Part shown: piece after piece, positions 44,176-52,781 of the stretch | Numbering within the stretch: the first letter of the stretch is position 1 | How the letters are laid out: each line of letters starts with the position of its first letter | Source: Thermoleophilum album | GTDB taxonomy: Bacteria > Actinomycetota > Thermoleophilia > Solirubrobacterales > Thermoleophilaceae | NCBI RefSeq assembly: GCF_900108055.1 | Contig: NZ_FNWJ01000001.1 | Span: forward strand, 682,001 to 746,000 | Direction of reading: 5' to 3' | Length of the DNA stretch: 64,000 bases | The notes under the pieces: model-generated | Told to the model about the DNA's origin: nothing | What the model saw: the letters and a program-made list of their open reading frames with translations, nothing else | Database searches by the model: none | Made by a program: the position numbers and the translations under genes

Positions 44176-44232
44176 TGCAGCCTTACTATCGGCCGCAGCA
44201 CGTTGCGAGATGAGGCCGATAAGGGAAGTCCC

Positions 44233-44832
44233 GTGAAAGCGCAGCAGAGGCGTCCAGTCGCCGCTGCGCCGCTTACCGTCCCGGAGAACGCACGGACCGA
44301 GCTCGCGCGTTTGTTGCGTGCCGAGGCGCTGGTGTTCGGTGACTTCGTGCTCGCTAGCGGTGCCCGCGCCTCTTACTACGTCGATTGCCGGCGGGTGCTG
44401 CTCGCGCAACCCGCTTTCGGTCTCGTCGGCTCGCTGGTCGCGGAGGTGGCGCGCCAGCTTGGTGCAGAGGCGGTCGGGGGGCTCACGCTCGGCGCCGACC
44501 CGATCGCCTGCGCGGCGATCGCCGCAGACCCTCGATTGCGCGCCTTTCTGGTGCGCAAGGAGCCCAAGCGACACGGTCTCGGCAAGTGGATAGAAGGTCC
44601 CCCGATCGCCGGCGTGCGTTGTCTGGTCGTCGAGGACGTGGTGACGAGCGGGAGCTCGCTCGTCCAAGCGATCGAGCGAGCGCGTGCCGAAGGCGCCGAG
44701 CTGGTAGGTGCGCTCGCGGTGTTGGATCGCCTGGCGGGAGGTCGCGAGCGGGTGGTCGCCGCGCTCGACGGCGAGCTGCCGTACCTGGCGCTGACGACGA
44801 TCGAAGATCTCGACCCCGAGCGCTCGCCGTAG
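44233..44832 (+). CDS. pyrE: Orotate phosphoribosyltransferase
   Basis: 199 residues from a GTG with AAGGGA seven bases before it. F-V-L-A-S-G-A-R-A-S-Y-Y-V-D, V-R-K-E-P-K-R-H-G, and the PRPP loop V-V-E-D-V-V-T-S-G-S-S are characteristic. It makes OMP from orotate and PRPP. The frame extends upstream to 43795 but that part lies over the divergent membrane protein gene. Confidence 0.94.
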   Translation: MKAQQRRPVAAAPLTVPENARTELARLLRAEALVFGDFVLASGARASYYVDCRRVLLAQPAFGLVGSLVAEVARQLGAEAVGGLTLGADPIACAAIAADPRLRAFLVRKEPKRHGLGKWIEGPPIAGVRCLVVEDVVTSGSSLVQAIERARAEGAELVGALAVLDRLAGGRERVVAALDGELPYLALTTIEDLDPERSP

Positions 44833-44850
44833 CGACCATCCGCTGTTGGT

Positions 44851-44914
44851 GCAGCGGCGTCGCCGGGCAGCAGCGTCGCCGGGCGACGGCGTCGCCGTCG
44901 GGCGGCCGTCGGCC
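44851..44914. repeat. GTCGCC-rich imperfect repeats with a hairpin
   Basis: Three imperfect copies of a GCAGCGGCGTCGCCGG-like unit lie between pyrE and the convergent tRNA-Arg. The last forms a seven-base-pair hairpin (44884-44890 with 44894-44900). It may terminate both. Confidence 0.45.
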
Positions 44915-44916
44915 GA

Positions 44917-44989
44917 TGCCCCCGGCAGGAATCGAACCTGCGACACCGCGCTTAGGAGGCGCGTGCTCTATCCACTGAGCTACGGGGGC
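44917..44989 (-). tRNA. tRNA-Arg (anticodon CCT)
   Basis: 73 nt cloverleaf on the minus strand. The acceptor stem is GCCCCCG/CGGGGGC; the D arm is GCTC/GAGC; the anticodon loop is CTCCTAA; and the T arm is GCAGG-TTCGATT-CCTGC. CCA is not encoded. It reads the AGG codon. Confidence 0.96.
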
Positions 44990-45052
44990 GCGGTCGCTGC
45001 GCAGGGTAAACCCTCGATCGCCGTCGTCACGCGTCCAACACGCCGCCCCCGC

Positions 45053-46093
45053 TCAACGCAGCAGGCGTGCCGCCTGCTCCGGTGCTAGAGGGCAGCAGTG
45101 AACACCCGCCCCGAGCTCAAGCCCAGCCGGCTGGGCGAGGCGGGGCAAGAGCTCGAGCCGCCAGCAGAACGCGGTGGCATCGTCCGGCGCGGTTCGGACG
45201 AAGAGGTTGAGCGGCGGCTTGTCGCCGCACGCGCTCCCTAGACGATCGAGCACTTCGGCTAGGAGGTTCGCGGCGAACGGACCGTCCTCGTCCTCGAAGC
45301 GTGGCCGTGGCCGACGGGGAGCTATCACAACGTGGAAGGGGGCGCGCGCAGCGAAGGGGCAGAAGGCCACACACTCGTCGTCGACTGCGACCAACCGCTC
45401 ACCGTTTCGGACCTCCTGCTGCACGAGGTCCGCCAGCAGATTGCGGCCCTGAGTGCGTTCGAAGTACGCAGTGAAGCGCTCCCGCTCACGCGCTACCTGG
45501 GCGGGTACGAACGGCAACACGTAGAGCTGCGCGTGGGTGTGGGGCAGGGAGGCTCCCGCCGCACGACCCTCGTTGACGATCAGGTGGGGGTAGCCGAGGG
45601 CGCGACCGGCCCGTATCCGGCGGCGCCAGACGGTGAGCGCGCGCGCGAGCTCGTCGCGGCTGAGGTCGGCGAGCGAGGTGACCGGTCGCGGGCTGTTGAT
45701 GATCACCTCGTGGGCGCCGAACGCGGGGCGCGAGACGAACAGGTCGACCTCGCCACGTCCGCCGAACTCCTCGAGCGGGCTTGCGTCCGCGTCAGCGACC
45801 GGCGCCGTCAGGGCTGGGAACTTGTTCGGTACGACGCGCACGCGCCAACCGGGTTGGTTCGGTGCACTGCCGCTGACTCGGTCGGCGTCGATTTCCGGCG
45901 GGGTCAGCTGTTCGTTGCCTTCGGCGAAGGGATCGCTGGCAGTGTCAAGTCGCTCTTCGTCATCACGCTCGCCGGGCGTAAGCCAGGCGCCTGGTCGTGA
46001 CGCACGGCTGTGGGCGATGAGGACGTGCAGACCGCTCAGCGGATCGATCCGCACCTCAGGGGGCGCTGCCGCGCCCCGTTGGTCAAAGCGCAT
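45053..46093 (-). CDS. galT: Galactose-1-phosphate uridylyltransferase family protein
   Basis: 346 residues. It has the HIT-superfamily site S-L-P-H-T-H-A-Q-L (catalytic first histidine of the H-x-H-x-Q set), an N-terminal V-P-N-K-F-P-A-L and I-V-N-E-G-R-A-A-G. It transfers UMP between UDP-glucose and hexose-1-phosphate, or a similar nucleotide transfer. A zinc site in the N-terminal half is not evident. The ATG overlaps the end of the tlpA-like gene by 11 bases. No galK or galE lies nearby, so galactose use is unproven. Confidence 0.82.
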   Translation of the reverse strand: MRFDQRGAAAPPEVRIDPLSGLHVLIAHSRASRPGAWLTPGERDDEERLDTASDPFAEGNEQLTPPEIDADRVSGSAPNQPGWRVRVVPNKFPALTAPVADADASPLEEFGGRGEVDLFVSRPAFGAHEVIINSPRPVTSLADLSRDELARALTVWRRRIRAGRALGYPHLIVNEGRAAGASLPHTHAQLYVLPFVPAQVARERERFTAYFERTQGRNLLADLVQQEVRNGERLVAVDDECVAFCPFAARAPFHVVIAPRRPRPRFEDEDGPFAANLLAEVLDRLGSACGDKPPLNLFVRTAPDDATAFCWRLELLPRLAQPAGLELGAGVHCCPLAPEQAARLLR

Positions 46094-46655
46094 AACGCTC
46101 GACGTCGCTCAACAGCTCGGCGAGCGTACGGTAGGGACCGTACTTCACGTGCGTACGGCGACCACGACGATCGAAAAACACCGTCGCCGGGAATACGCGT
46201 TCGATGCCGAGCGAACGAGCGAGCGCCCCGTCACCGTCGCGTAGCGACGGGTAGGGAACCGGCTCCTCGCGCAGGAACGACCGTGCTGGCCCGCTGGCGT
46301 CCTCGCTGTTTAAACCGACGAACGCCACGCGTCGGCCGAGCCGCAGGGCGGCCTCGCGCAGCAGCGGAAACTCGGCGCGACAAGGCCCGCACCACGACGC
46401 CCACTTGTTGACCACGACCGGGTACCCGCGAAGACCTTGGAGGGTGCGCTGCAGGGACTTCTCGTCAGCCGGGCGCAGCGTGCTCGGCTGCGCGTACAGG
46501 CGAGCGAGCGGCGGCGGCGCTTGCTGGATGCGTGGCACCGGGCGCGTCGCATCGCGTTGACCCGCACCGCAGGCGCTCAGCGAAACTGTCAGCGCAACCA
46601 CCAGTGCGATGCGAGCGCCACTGGGCGCCCGGTTGAGGAAGCGGCCGTCACCCAC
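46083..46655 (-). CDS. TlpA/ResA-like thiol-disulfide oxidoreductase lipoprotein
   Basis: About 190 residues from a GTG start (46655, chosen because it gives a clean signal peptide). The lipobox is L-S-A-C with C29 as the lipid site. The thioredoxin-like domain has the redox motif W-C-G-P-C in V-V-N-K-W-A-S-W-C-G-P-C and F-P-A-T-V-F-F-D with the cis-proline. It could reduce apocytochrome c thiols, a job needed for the ccm system and qcrC encoded elsewhere in the window. Confidence 0.85.
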   Translation of the reverse strand: MGDGRFLNRAPSGARIALVVALTVSLSACGAGQRDATRPVPRIQQAPPPLARLYAQPSTLRPADEKSLQRTLQGLRGYPVVVNKWASWCGPCRAEFPLLREAALRLGRRVAFVGLNSEDASGPARSFLREEPVPYPSLRDGDGALARSLGIERVFPATVFFDRRGRRTHVKYGPYRTLAELLSDVERYAL

Positions 46656-46894
46656 GCCGCAAGGTTCGCACAAGGGTCGCGCACAAGGCTCGATCTGCTC
46701 GAACAGGTCTCGGACGCTCGCGCGTGTGCTGTAATTGACGTGACCTCTACGGTCCGTGAGGACCGGGCGGGCTCGCTGCCGTGTCGCGCGCTGAAGGCGG
46801 CGCGCCAGCGGCGGCGAAGACTGGGTCGGGCCCGCCGGCATGCGCCATGCGTCGCGCAGGCGTTGCGGGCTCCCTGCCTTGAGAGGACGCCACG

Positions 46895-49546
46895 TTGGCT
46901 GAAACACCCACGCTCGCCGCAACGCTTCCTTTCTCCGCGGCCGATCTGGAACGCGCGGAGCGGTTCGCCCGTGAGCGTTTCGTCCACGAGGGCGAGGACC
47001 CACAAGTCGTGCTCGCGGAGGGGACCGCCCGACGGATGGCGCTCGACGATGCCCTCGCCGAGATCGCTGCCGGTCGCGAATACCCGTCGGTGCGGTGGCG
47101 TCAGGACTACTCGTTGCTGCTGGGGCTCGAGCGCCTCCTGAGTCAGGACGAGCCGAAGCTCGCGGACGGCACGGTCCTGTCTGCGCATCAGGTCGACGCG
47201 CTCTCGGGAACCCTGGTCGCGCTCACCGCCGAGCTGCAAAGCCGCCGCCAGCTCGCGGAGCGCGAAACAACGGGCAGCGCGCCCGACGGGGGCGATCAAG
47301 GGCGCTTGCAGCCGGCGATCGACGACGGCGGGGAGGCAGCGCCGGTGGCCGCGGCAAGCGGCGACGCAGGCGAGGGCGACGAGGAGTTCCTGGAGGCCGA
47401 CGAGGAGCCGATCGATTGGGACGAGGAGGAAGCTTCGGGCGAGGGCGCGCGCGACGAGGAGGACCCAGGAGCCGCTCGCCGCTTCTGGTTCGAGCACGCC
47501 ACCGGCGCCGGCAAAACCGTTGCCGCACTGGGCTTTGTCGACGCGTCGCGTACCGGTGGCGTGTTGATCCTCACGCACCGACGGAACCTCGTCGATCAGT
47601 TCCTCGGCGAGCTGCGCGACCGCGGCTACGGCGAGCGCATCCGGCCGCCGCGACTGCAGCCGGATCCCGACCCGCCCGCCGACGGGCCGGTGACGGTTGA
47701 GACCTACCAGTGGTTCGTGCGCAACGCTGGGCGCATCTCCGATGCCTACACGGTGGTGATCTGCGACGAGGCCCACACCGCGCTCGGCGAGAAGACAAGC
47801 GAGGCGATCCGCAACTGGGTAGGTCCGGTGTTCATCGGAATGACCGCCACCGGCGCCCTGATCGCGCGCCATGTGACCGACCTCTTCCCGACCCAAACGT
47901 CCCGTTTCGATCTCGCCCAGGCGGCGCGACGAGGGGTGATCGCACCGCTGCGGGCGATTCGCATCCCGCCGGGGCCCGGGGTGCGCTCGATCGCGAAGGT
48001 TCCGCTCCGGCGCGGTGAGGTCGATCAGGACTTCGATCAGGAAGAGCTAGCCGCACTGCTCGACCAGCAGCCTTTCAACTTCGCTATCGCCGACCTCTAC
48101 AAGTCGCGTTTCCGGGGCATGCCGGGCGTTATTTACGCGGCTGGCGTAAAGCACGCGCATCACGTGGCGGAGGCGTTGCGAGCGGTCGGCGTGAGGGCCG
48201 TAGCGGTTTCCGGAGAGACACCGAAACGTGAGCTGGCGCGCATCCTCGCTTCCTACGAGCGTTGCGAGATCGACGTTCTCGTCAACGCGCAACTCCTGGC
48301 CGAGGGCTGGAACTCGCCGAAGGCGACCGTCTGCATGCATCTCGCGCCGACCGCGTCGCGTCGCGTCTATCAGCAGCGTGTGGGACGCGTGACGCGCAAG
48401 CACCCACAGAAGGAAGCGGGGATCGTCGTCGACTTCGTCCACCCGGCGACTCGCAACGACGATCCCGTAGTGACCCTTCACAGCTTGCTCGATCGCGACG
48501 TCTATCGAGGCGGGGCGATCGTCGTCGGCCCGGTGAGGCGGGCGCGCGGTCGACGCATTCGGGTCGAGAAACGAGTGGTGCCTGTGACCGCCGATCCGGA
48601 GCGAAGGGCACAAGTCTTCGAACGCGAGCTCTGGCGGATCGCCGTCGAACACCTCCCCTGGGGCGAGCAGCAAGCGTGGGCGATGCTCGCCGGGGCACGT
48701 GTCTCCCAAGCCAACTGGCGGCGGGCGAAGGCGATGTTGCACTTCGATCGCACCGGCGAGCTGCGGCGCCTGTTCCTGATCAACTGTCTGCGCCGCAACC
48801 GCAACACCCAGCTGCGCTTGAAGGCGCTCCAAGAGATCGGCGCGCTGCGCGATCCGGAGGCTTTCGACGAGGCGGTCGAGATCGTCGGCTCGTGGTCCCG
48901 TGAAGAACGCCGAGAGGGCGTACGGGTGCTCCTGCAGATCCTCGCCGATCGTCCGCTCGGGCGCCGCGAGCAGGCCGCACGCTGGCTTTGGCATCTCGCC
49001 GAGTACAGCCGGGAAGTGCACGAGCAGTACGCCACCCAGCGCTGGCCGGAGGCCAAGCGGCTGTTGGGCCTGCTCGTCAACTCTTCGGGGACGGCCCACG
49101 CGCGCAACGCGCGCAAGCTGGTTCAGGCCGCCCAAGGGCAGGATCGCCGACTGCAAGCGGCGTTGCTGGCCGCCGCCACCGCTCACACCCCGGAGGCTCA
49201 GCAAACGCTCGACCGCGCGCGGATGCAGCTGGCGCGCAAGCCGCAGGCGATCGCGCGCGAACTTTTGCGCAACTTCCCCAAGGGCAAGCGCCGGCGCGCT
49301 CAGCGCAAGCGTCGACGGGGTGCCGGCGAGCAGCAAACGGCACCGGTTGCGGGCTCTGAAGCCGTCTCAGTGGAGTCCACGAACGGCGGCGCGGAAGGCG
49401 AGCAGTCCGCCAGCGAAAACACGGGCACGAGTGCGGTCGACGTGCGCCCCGAAGATGTGGTGCCGGGCGTCGGCGAGTCGCCCGCAGGCGCGAGCCAGGA
49501 GAGCGCCAACGCGAAGGCCGGGGAAGGCGCCGCCGAAGCTGCGTGA
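46895..49546 (+). CDS. Large SF2 DEAH-box helicase with acidic linker and helical C-terminus
   Basis: 883 residues from a TTG (GAGAGGA upstream). Residues 1-115 are a helical N-domain. An acidic, low-complexity linker (about 130-195) precedes Walker A H-A-T-G-A-G-K-T-V (near 201). D-E-A-H, G-M-T-A-T-G, and Q-Q-R-V-G-R-V-T-R complete the helicase core. Residues about 590-800 form repeated helical pairs, HEAT-like, and the C-terminal 80 are disordered after a basic K-R-R-R-A-Q-R-K-R-R-R. DNA or RNA remodelling is likely. The upstream 239-base gap holds a repeated CGCACAAGG (near 46674 and 46689). Confidence 0.85.
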   Translation: MAETPTLAATLPFSAADLERAERFARERFVHEGEDPQVVLAEGTARRMALDDALAEIAAGREYPSVRWRQDYSLLLGLERLLSQDEPKLADGTVLSAHQVDALSGTLVALTAELQSRRQLAERETTGSAPDGGDQGRLQPAIDDGGEAAPVAAASGDAGEGDEEFLEADEEPIDWDEEEASGEGARDEEDPGAARRFWFEHATGAGKTVAALGFVDASRTGGVLILTHRRNLVDQFLGELRDRGYGERIRPPRLQPDPDPPADGPVTVETYQWFVRNAGRISDAYTVVICDEAHTALGEKTSEAIRNWVGPVFIGMTATGALIARHVTDLFPTQTSRFDLAQAARRGVIAPLRAIRIPPGPGVRSIAKVPLRRGEVDQDFDQEELAALLDQQPFNFAIADLYKSRFRGMPGVIYAAGVKHAHHVAEALRAVGVRAVAVSGETPKRELARILASYERCEIDVLVNAQLLAEGWNSPKATVCMHLAPTASRRVYQQRVGRVTRKHPQKEAGIVVDFVHPATRNDDPVVTLHSLLDRDVYRGGAIVVGPVRRARGRRIRVEKRVVPVTADPERRAQVFERELWRIAVEHLPWGEQQAWAMLAGARVSQANWRRAKAMLHFDRTGELRRLFLINCLRRNRNTQLRLKALQEIGALRDPEAFDEAVEIVGSWSREERREGVRVLLQILADRPLGRREQAARWLWHLAEYSREVHEQYATQRWPEAKRLLGLLVNSSGTAHARNARKLVQAAQGQDRRLQAALLAAATAHTPEAQQTLDRARMQLARKPQAIARELLRNFPKGKRRRAQRKRRRGAGEQQTAPVAGSEAVSVESTNGGAEGEQSASENTGTSAVDVRPEDVVPGVGESPAGASQESANAKAGEGAAEAA

Positions 49547-49547
49547 G

Positions 49548-49572
49548 GAGGCCCGTCAGCGAGGCCCGTCAG
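49548..49572. repeat. Tandem duplication between helicase and birA
   Basis: GAGGCCCGTCAG occurs twice, 13 bases apart. The second copy covers the stop codon of birA, so a small duplication moved the gene end. Confidence 0.5.
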
Positions 49573-50336
49573 TGGGTCTCGGCCGGCGCTTCGCCGGTGC
49601 CGAGGTGCACCTCCCCGGCCGCCAGCGTTATCTCCTGCTCACCGACCCTAACCCGCAAGCGGCCTTGCTCGTCGATGCCCTCCGCAATGCCGGATCCCGA
49701 CGACCAGCGCACGGTGTGGCCGGCCAACACGTCGCGACTCGGCCAAACCGCCGTCACTCGCTCGAGGCCGCTCGGCTCGGTCCAGCGAGCGAGCGTGGTG
49801 CAGAGCGCCGTGGCGAGCTCGCTCGGTACCGGTACTCGCCGACCCAGTCGCTCTGCCTCCAGCGCCAGCGACGTCGCGCGATCGACCAGCTCGGGCGCTA
49901 GTTGCTCGGGGCGCAACGTCACGTTGACGCCGATCCCGACCACCAGCCAGCTTTCTTGGGGGCGGCCTTCGATCAGGATCCCGGCGAGCTTGCGACCGGC
50001 AACTACGAGGTCGTTAGGCCATTTGACGCCGACCTCGAGGCCGGGCACGAGCTCTTCGCAGGCTTCGGCCGTGGCGAGCGCCACCGCGAGTGCGAAAAGT
50101 CCCGAGGGTGGCCGCTGCGGGCGCAGCAGGAAGGACGCGAGCAGGGAGCTGCCCGGGGGAGCCGTCCAGCTGCGTCCCTGACGCCCCCGACCGGCCGTCT
50201 GCTCGTCGGCGGTGACAAGCGTGCCGTGCGGCGCACCGCGCGCAGCAAGTGCTCGTGCGAGGTCGTTGGTCGACCCGCAACGACGGACGTGGAGGTGGGG
50301 GAAGCCGATCCGCTGGTCGCCGCTTGCGTCGACCAC
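49569..50336 (-). CDS. birA: Biotin--[acetyl-CoA-carboxylase] ligase
   Basis: 255 residues. G-S-T-N-D-L-A, A-G-R-G-R-Q-G-R-S-W, K-W-P-N-D-L-V and G-I-G-V-N-V are the ligase motifs, followed by a small C-terminal SH3-like domain. No N-terminal helix-turn-helix is present, so it is a ligase only. It attaches biotin to carrier proteins. It is the last gene of the heme operon, three bases after the SAM hydrolase gene. Confidence 0.94.
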   Translation of the reverse strand: MVDASGDQRIGFPHLHVRRCGSTNDLARALAARGAPHGTLVTADEQTAGRGRQGRSWTAPPGSSLLASFLLRPQRPPSGLFALAVALATAEACEELVPGLEVGVKWPNDLVVAGRKLAGILIEGRPQESWLVVGIGVNVTLRPEQLAPELVDRATSLALEAERLGRRVPVPSELATALCTTLARWTEPSGLERVTAVWPSRDVLAGHTVRWSSGSGIAEGIDEQGRLRVRVGEQEITLAAGEVHLGTGEAPAETH

Positions 50337-50339
50337 CGC

Positions 50340-51251
50340 TCACGCGCCCGGCCCGCCCATCGGAGCGCCCGAACCAGGGCCATCCGCAGGCTGCGCGACC
50401 GCCTCCGTCTGCTCGATCACGACCTCGGCATCGACCTCCAGCCCGAACTCGCGACGCGCGTCACCGCGATTCACTGCGAGCGCCAGCATCCGCCACGAGT
50501 CTTCGTAGAGCAGCGGCTCGCCGGGCGCGACGTCGGCGAAGGTGCGCACGAACAGCAACGTCCAGGACCGCTCGCCGAGTGTCAGACGGGCGGGTCGCCC
50601 AAGTCTCAAGCCAGCGGCGGTGGCATCCTCGTGCGACGCCGAGAGGATCGCGTTACCGAAGCGGTCGAAGGTGAGGACCCGCGCGGCGATGACGCCCGGG
50701 CTGCGGACCTCGGCGGCTGGCATTTCGAGCTCGACGAGCTCTTCCGGCGCGAGCGGCGTGCCGGTCTCCGCCAGCGGCGCGCCCGCGGCCAGGTGCGCGG
50801 CCACCGGCGCGAAGATGTCGCGGCCATGGAAGGTCGCCGAGACCGGTTCGAGTCGTAGCGGCGAGTGGGTGATCTCGACCGCCTCCACAACACCGCCTTG
50901 CTGCTGCCAGGCCAAACTCAGAAGTCCGTTGTCGGGCCCCACGAGCAACCGTCCGGTGCTCGTCCGCACAGCGATTGCACGGCGTGCCGCACCGACCTCC
51001 GGATCGACGATCGCGAGATGCACGCCGACCGGACAGAACGGCAGCGCCGCCCGCAGCACGAGCGCACCGCGCCGGATGTCGTGGCGTTCGATGCCGTGCG
51101 TGAGGTCGAGCACCCGCGCCTGCGGACAGATTCCGGCGATCACGCCGTGCACCACGCCGACGTACTCGTCGACCAGGCCGTAGTCGGTCAGCAGCGTCAC
51201 GATCGGATGACCCTGGTGCGCCTGACCGCCACCTGTGGACTGCTGGTTCAT
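50340..51251 (-). CDS. SAM hydroxide adenosyltransferase (DUF62 family)
   Basis: 303 residues. L-L-T-D-Y-G-x-x-D-E-Y-V-G, L-D-L-T-H-G-I, V-D-P-E-V-G and V-G-P-D-N-G are the family motifs. Characterised members cleave SAM with water to adenosine and methionine; relatives include fluorinase. The ATG overlaps the end of the cobA/hemD gene by four bases, a striking link with a SAM-dependent methylase. Confidence 0.9.
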   Translation of the reverse strand: MNQQSTGGGQAHQGHPIVTLLTDYGLVDEYVGVVHGVIAGICPQARVLDLTHGIERHDIRRGALVLRAALPFCPVGVHLAIVDPEVGAARRAIAVRTSTGRLLVGPDNGLLSLAWQQQGGVVEAVEITHSPLRLEPVSATFHGRDIFAPVAAHLAAGAPLAETGTPLAPEELVELEMPAAEVRSPGVIAARVLTFDRFGNAILSASHEDATAAGLRLGRPARLTLGERSWTLLFVRTFADVAPGEPLLYEDSWRMLALAVNRGDARREFGLEVDAEVVIEQTEAVAQPADGPGSGAPMGGPGA

Positions 51252-52771
51252 CGATCCCTCCCGGCAGCGCGTCGCTCGCCGACGTCGGCGAGGAGCGCAT
51301 CCACCAAGCCGTCGATGTCGTGACGTGTCGCCTCAACGTGCACCGGCATGCCTGCCTCCCGGAGCGCCTTGCTGGTGATCGGTCCGATCGAGACGATCCG
51401 CGCGCCGCGCGGGACAGTTCCGCCGCTCTCGAGGTAGCTGCGCACGGTCGAGCTGGCGGTAAAGGTGAGATACGTTGCCCGCTCGAGGTCCTCCCGGACG
51501 TGGTCGGCGAGAGGCTCACGCGTCGTCTCATAGAGGGCCACTACGGTGACCAGCGCCCCCCGACGCTCAAGCGTCCGCGGTAGCTCGTCACGTGCCTCGG
51601 CGGCGCGTGCGACGAGCACCTTGCGGCCTGCCAGGTCGAACTCCGCCAGCGTCTCCAGCAGGCCCTCCGCGACGAAACGCTCGGCTACCAGATCGGCTCG
51701 AACACCCCGCTCGGCAAGGGCTGTGGCGGTGCCTGGGCCGATCACCGCGACCTTCGTTCGAGCCAGTGCGCGGGCATCGCGGCCGTGCGCAAAGAGGCCG
51801 TCGATCAGCAAGCGTGCCCCGTTGGCGCTGGTCAGGCAGATGAGGTCGTAGTCGTCGATCGATGCCAGCTCGGGCGGTGGCGGCAAAGGTCGAATGCGGA
51901 TCGTTGGCGCCTCGACGACGTCCGCCCCGAGACCGCGCAGCCGCGCGGCGAGCGCGCTCTGTTGGGCGCGTGCGCGAGTAACGACGACGACCTCGCCGTG
52001 CAACGGCCGGCGTTCAGCCCAAGCCAGCCGCTCGCGCAACCGTGCGACGCGCCCGCAAACGAGCACGGCCGGTGGTCGCAGACCCGCTTCCGCAACGCGC
52101 TCGGCGATGTCCGCCAAGGTGCCGCTGACTGTGCGTTGGGTCGCCAGGGTCCCGTCAGCGATCACTGCGGCAGGCTCAGATGCCGGTCTGCCCTCCATTT
52201 GTAGGCGTTCGCTCACGGCGGCCAGCCGACCGACGCCCATGTAGAAGACCAGCGTCCCCGGAAACGCTGCCAGCGCCCGCCAGTCGACGCTTGACGAGGG
52301 CTTCGTCGGATCTTCGTGAGCGGTGACAAAAGCGACCGCCGATGACTCGGCGCGGTGCGTCACCGGGATTCCCGCGTAGGCCGGTGCGGCGATGCCTGCT
52401 GTCACGCCGGGAACGACCTCGAACGGCACGCCGGCTGCCGCCAGCGCCTCCGCCTCCTCGCCGCCCCGCCCGAACACGAACGGGTCACCGCCCTTGAGTC
52501 GCACGACACGCTGTCCGGCCTGCCCCCGCCGCACCAGTTCGGCGTTGATCTGTTCTTGTGGGAGCGAGGGTCTGCCGGGCATTTTGCCCACGTACACCAG
52601 TTCAGCCCGCTCGCTCGCCAGAGCGAGCAGCGCTCGCGGAACCAGGCGGTCGTAGAGGATCGCGTCGGCACGCGAAACGAGCTCGGCGGCGCGCTCGGTG
52701 ACCAGGCCCCGGTCACCGGGCCCGGCGCCCACGAGGTAGACGATTCCCTCGTTCGCTGCGCCCTCGCCCAT
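51248..52771 (-). CDS. cobA-hemD: Uroporphyrinogen-III methyltransferase/uroporphyrinogen-III synthase fusion
   Basis: 507 residues. The N-half (about 8-250) is SUMT: V-G-A-G-P-G-D, L-V-Y-V-G-K, K-G-G-D-P-F-V-F-G-R-G-G-E-E and Y-A-G-I-P-V-T-H-R. The C-half (about 255-500) is HemD, with L-T-S-A-N-G-A, V-I-G-P-G-T-A and F-T-A-S-S-T-V. The fused enzyme closes the ring to uroporphyrinogen III and methylates it to precorrin-2, channelling flux to siroheme. It overlaps the next gene by four bases. Confidence 0.95.
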   Translation of the reverse strand: MGEGAANEGIVYLVGAGPGDRGLVTERAAELVSRADAILYDRLVPRALLALASERAELVYVGKMPGRPSLPQEQINAELVRRGQAGQRVVRLKGGDPFVFGRGGEEAEALAAAGVPFEVVPGVTAGIAAPAYAGIPVTHRAESSAVAFVTAHEDPTKPSSSVDWRALAAFPGTLVFYMGVGRLAAVSERLQMEGRPASEPAAVIADGTLATQRTVSGTLADIAERVAEAGLRPPAVLVCGRVARLRERLAWAERRPLHGEVVVVTRARAQQSALAARLRGLGADVVEAPTIRIRPLPPPPELASIDDYDLICLTSANGARLLIDGLFAHGRDARALARTKVAVIGPGTATALAERGVRADLVAERFVAEGLLETLAEFDLAGRKVLVARAAEARDELPRTLERRGALVTVVALYETTREPLADHVREDLERATYLTFTASSTVRSYLESGGTVPRGARIVSIGPITSKALREAGMPVHVEATRHDIDGLVDALLADVGERRAAGRDR

Positions 52772-52781
52772 GCTCGGGAGG

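Noticed and set aside
44851-44914. CRISPR-like array
   Set aside because: Only three imperfect GC-rich units with no spacers; it is more likely a terminator region.
44234-44946. Minus-strand gene over pyrE
   Set aside because: The frame is open only because of GC-rich codon bias in pyrE; only the part below 44175 looks like a real protein.
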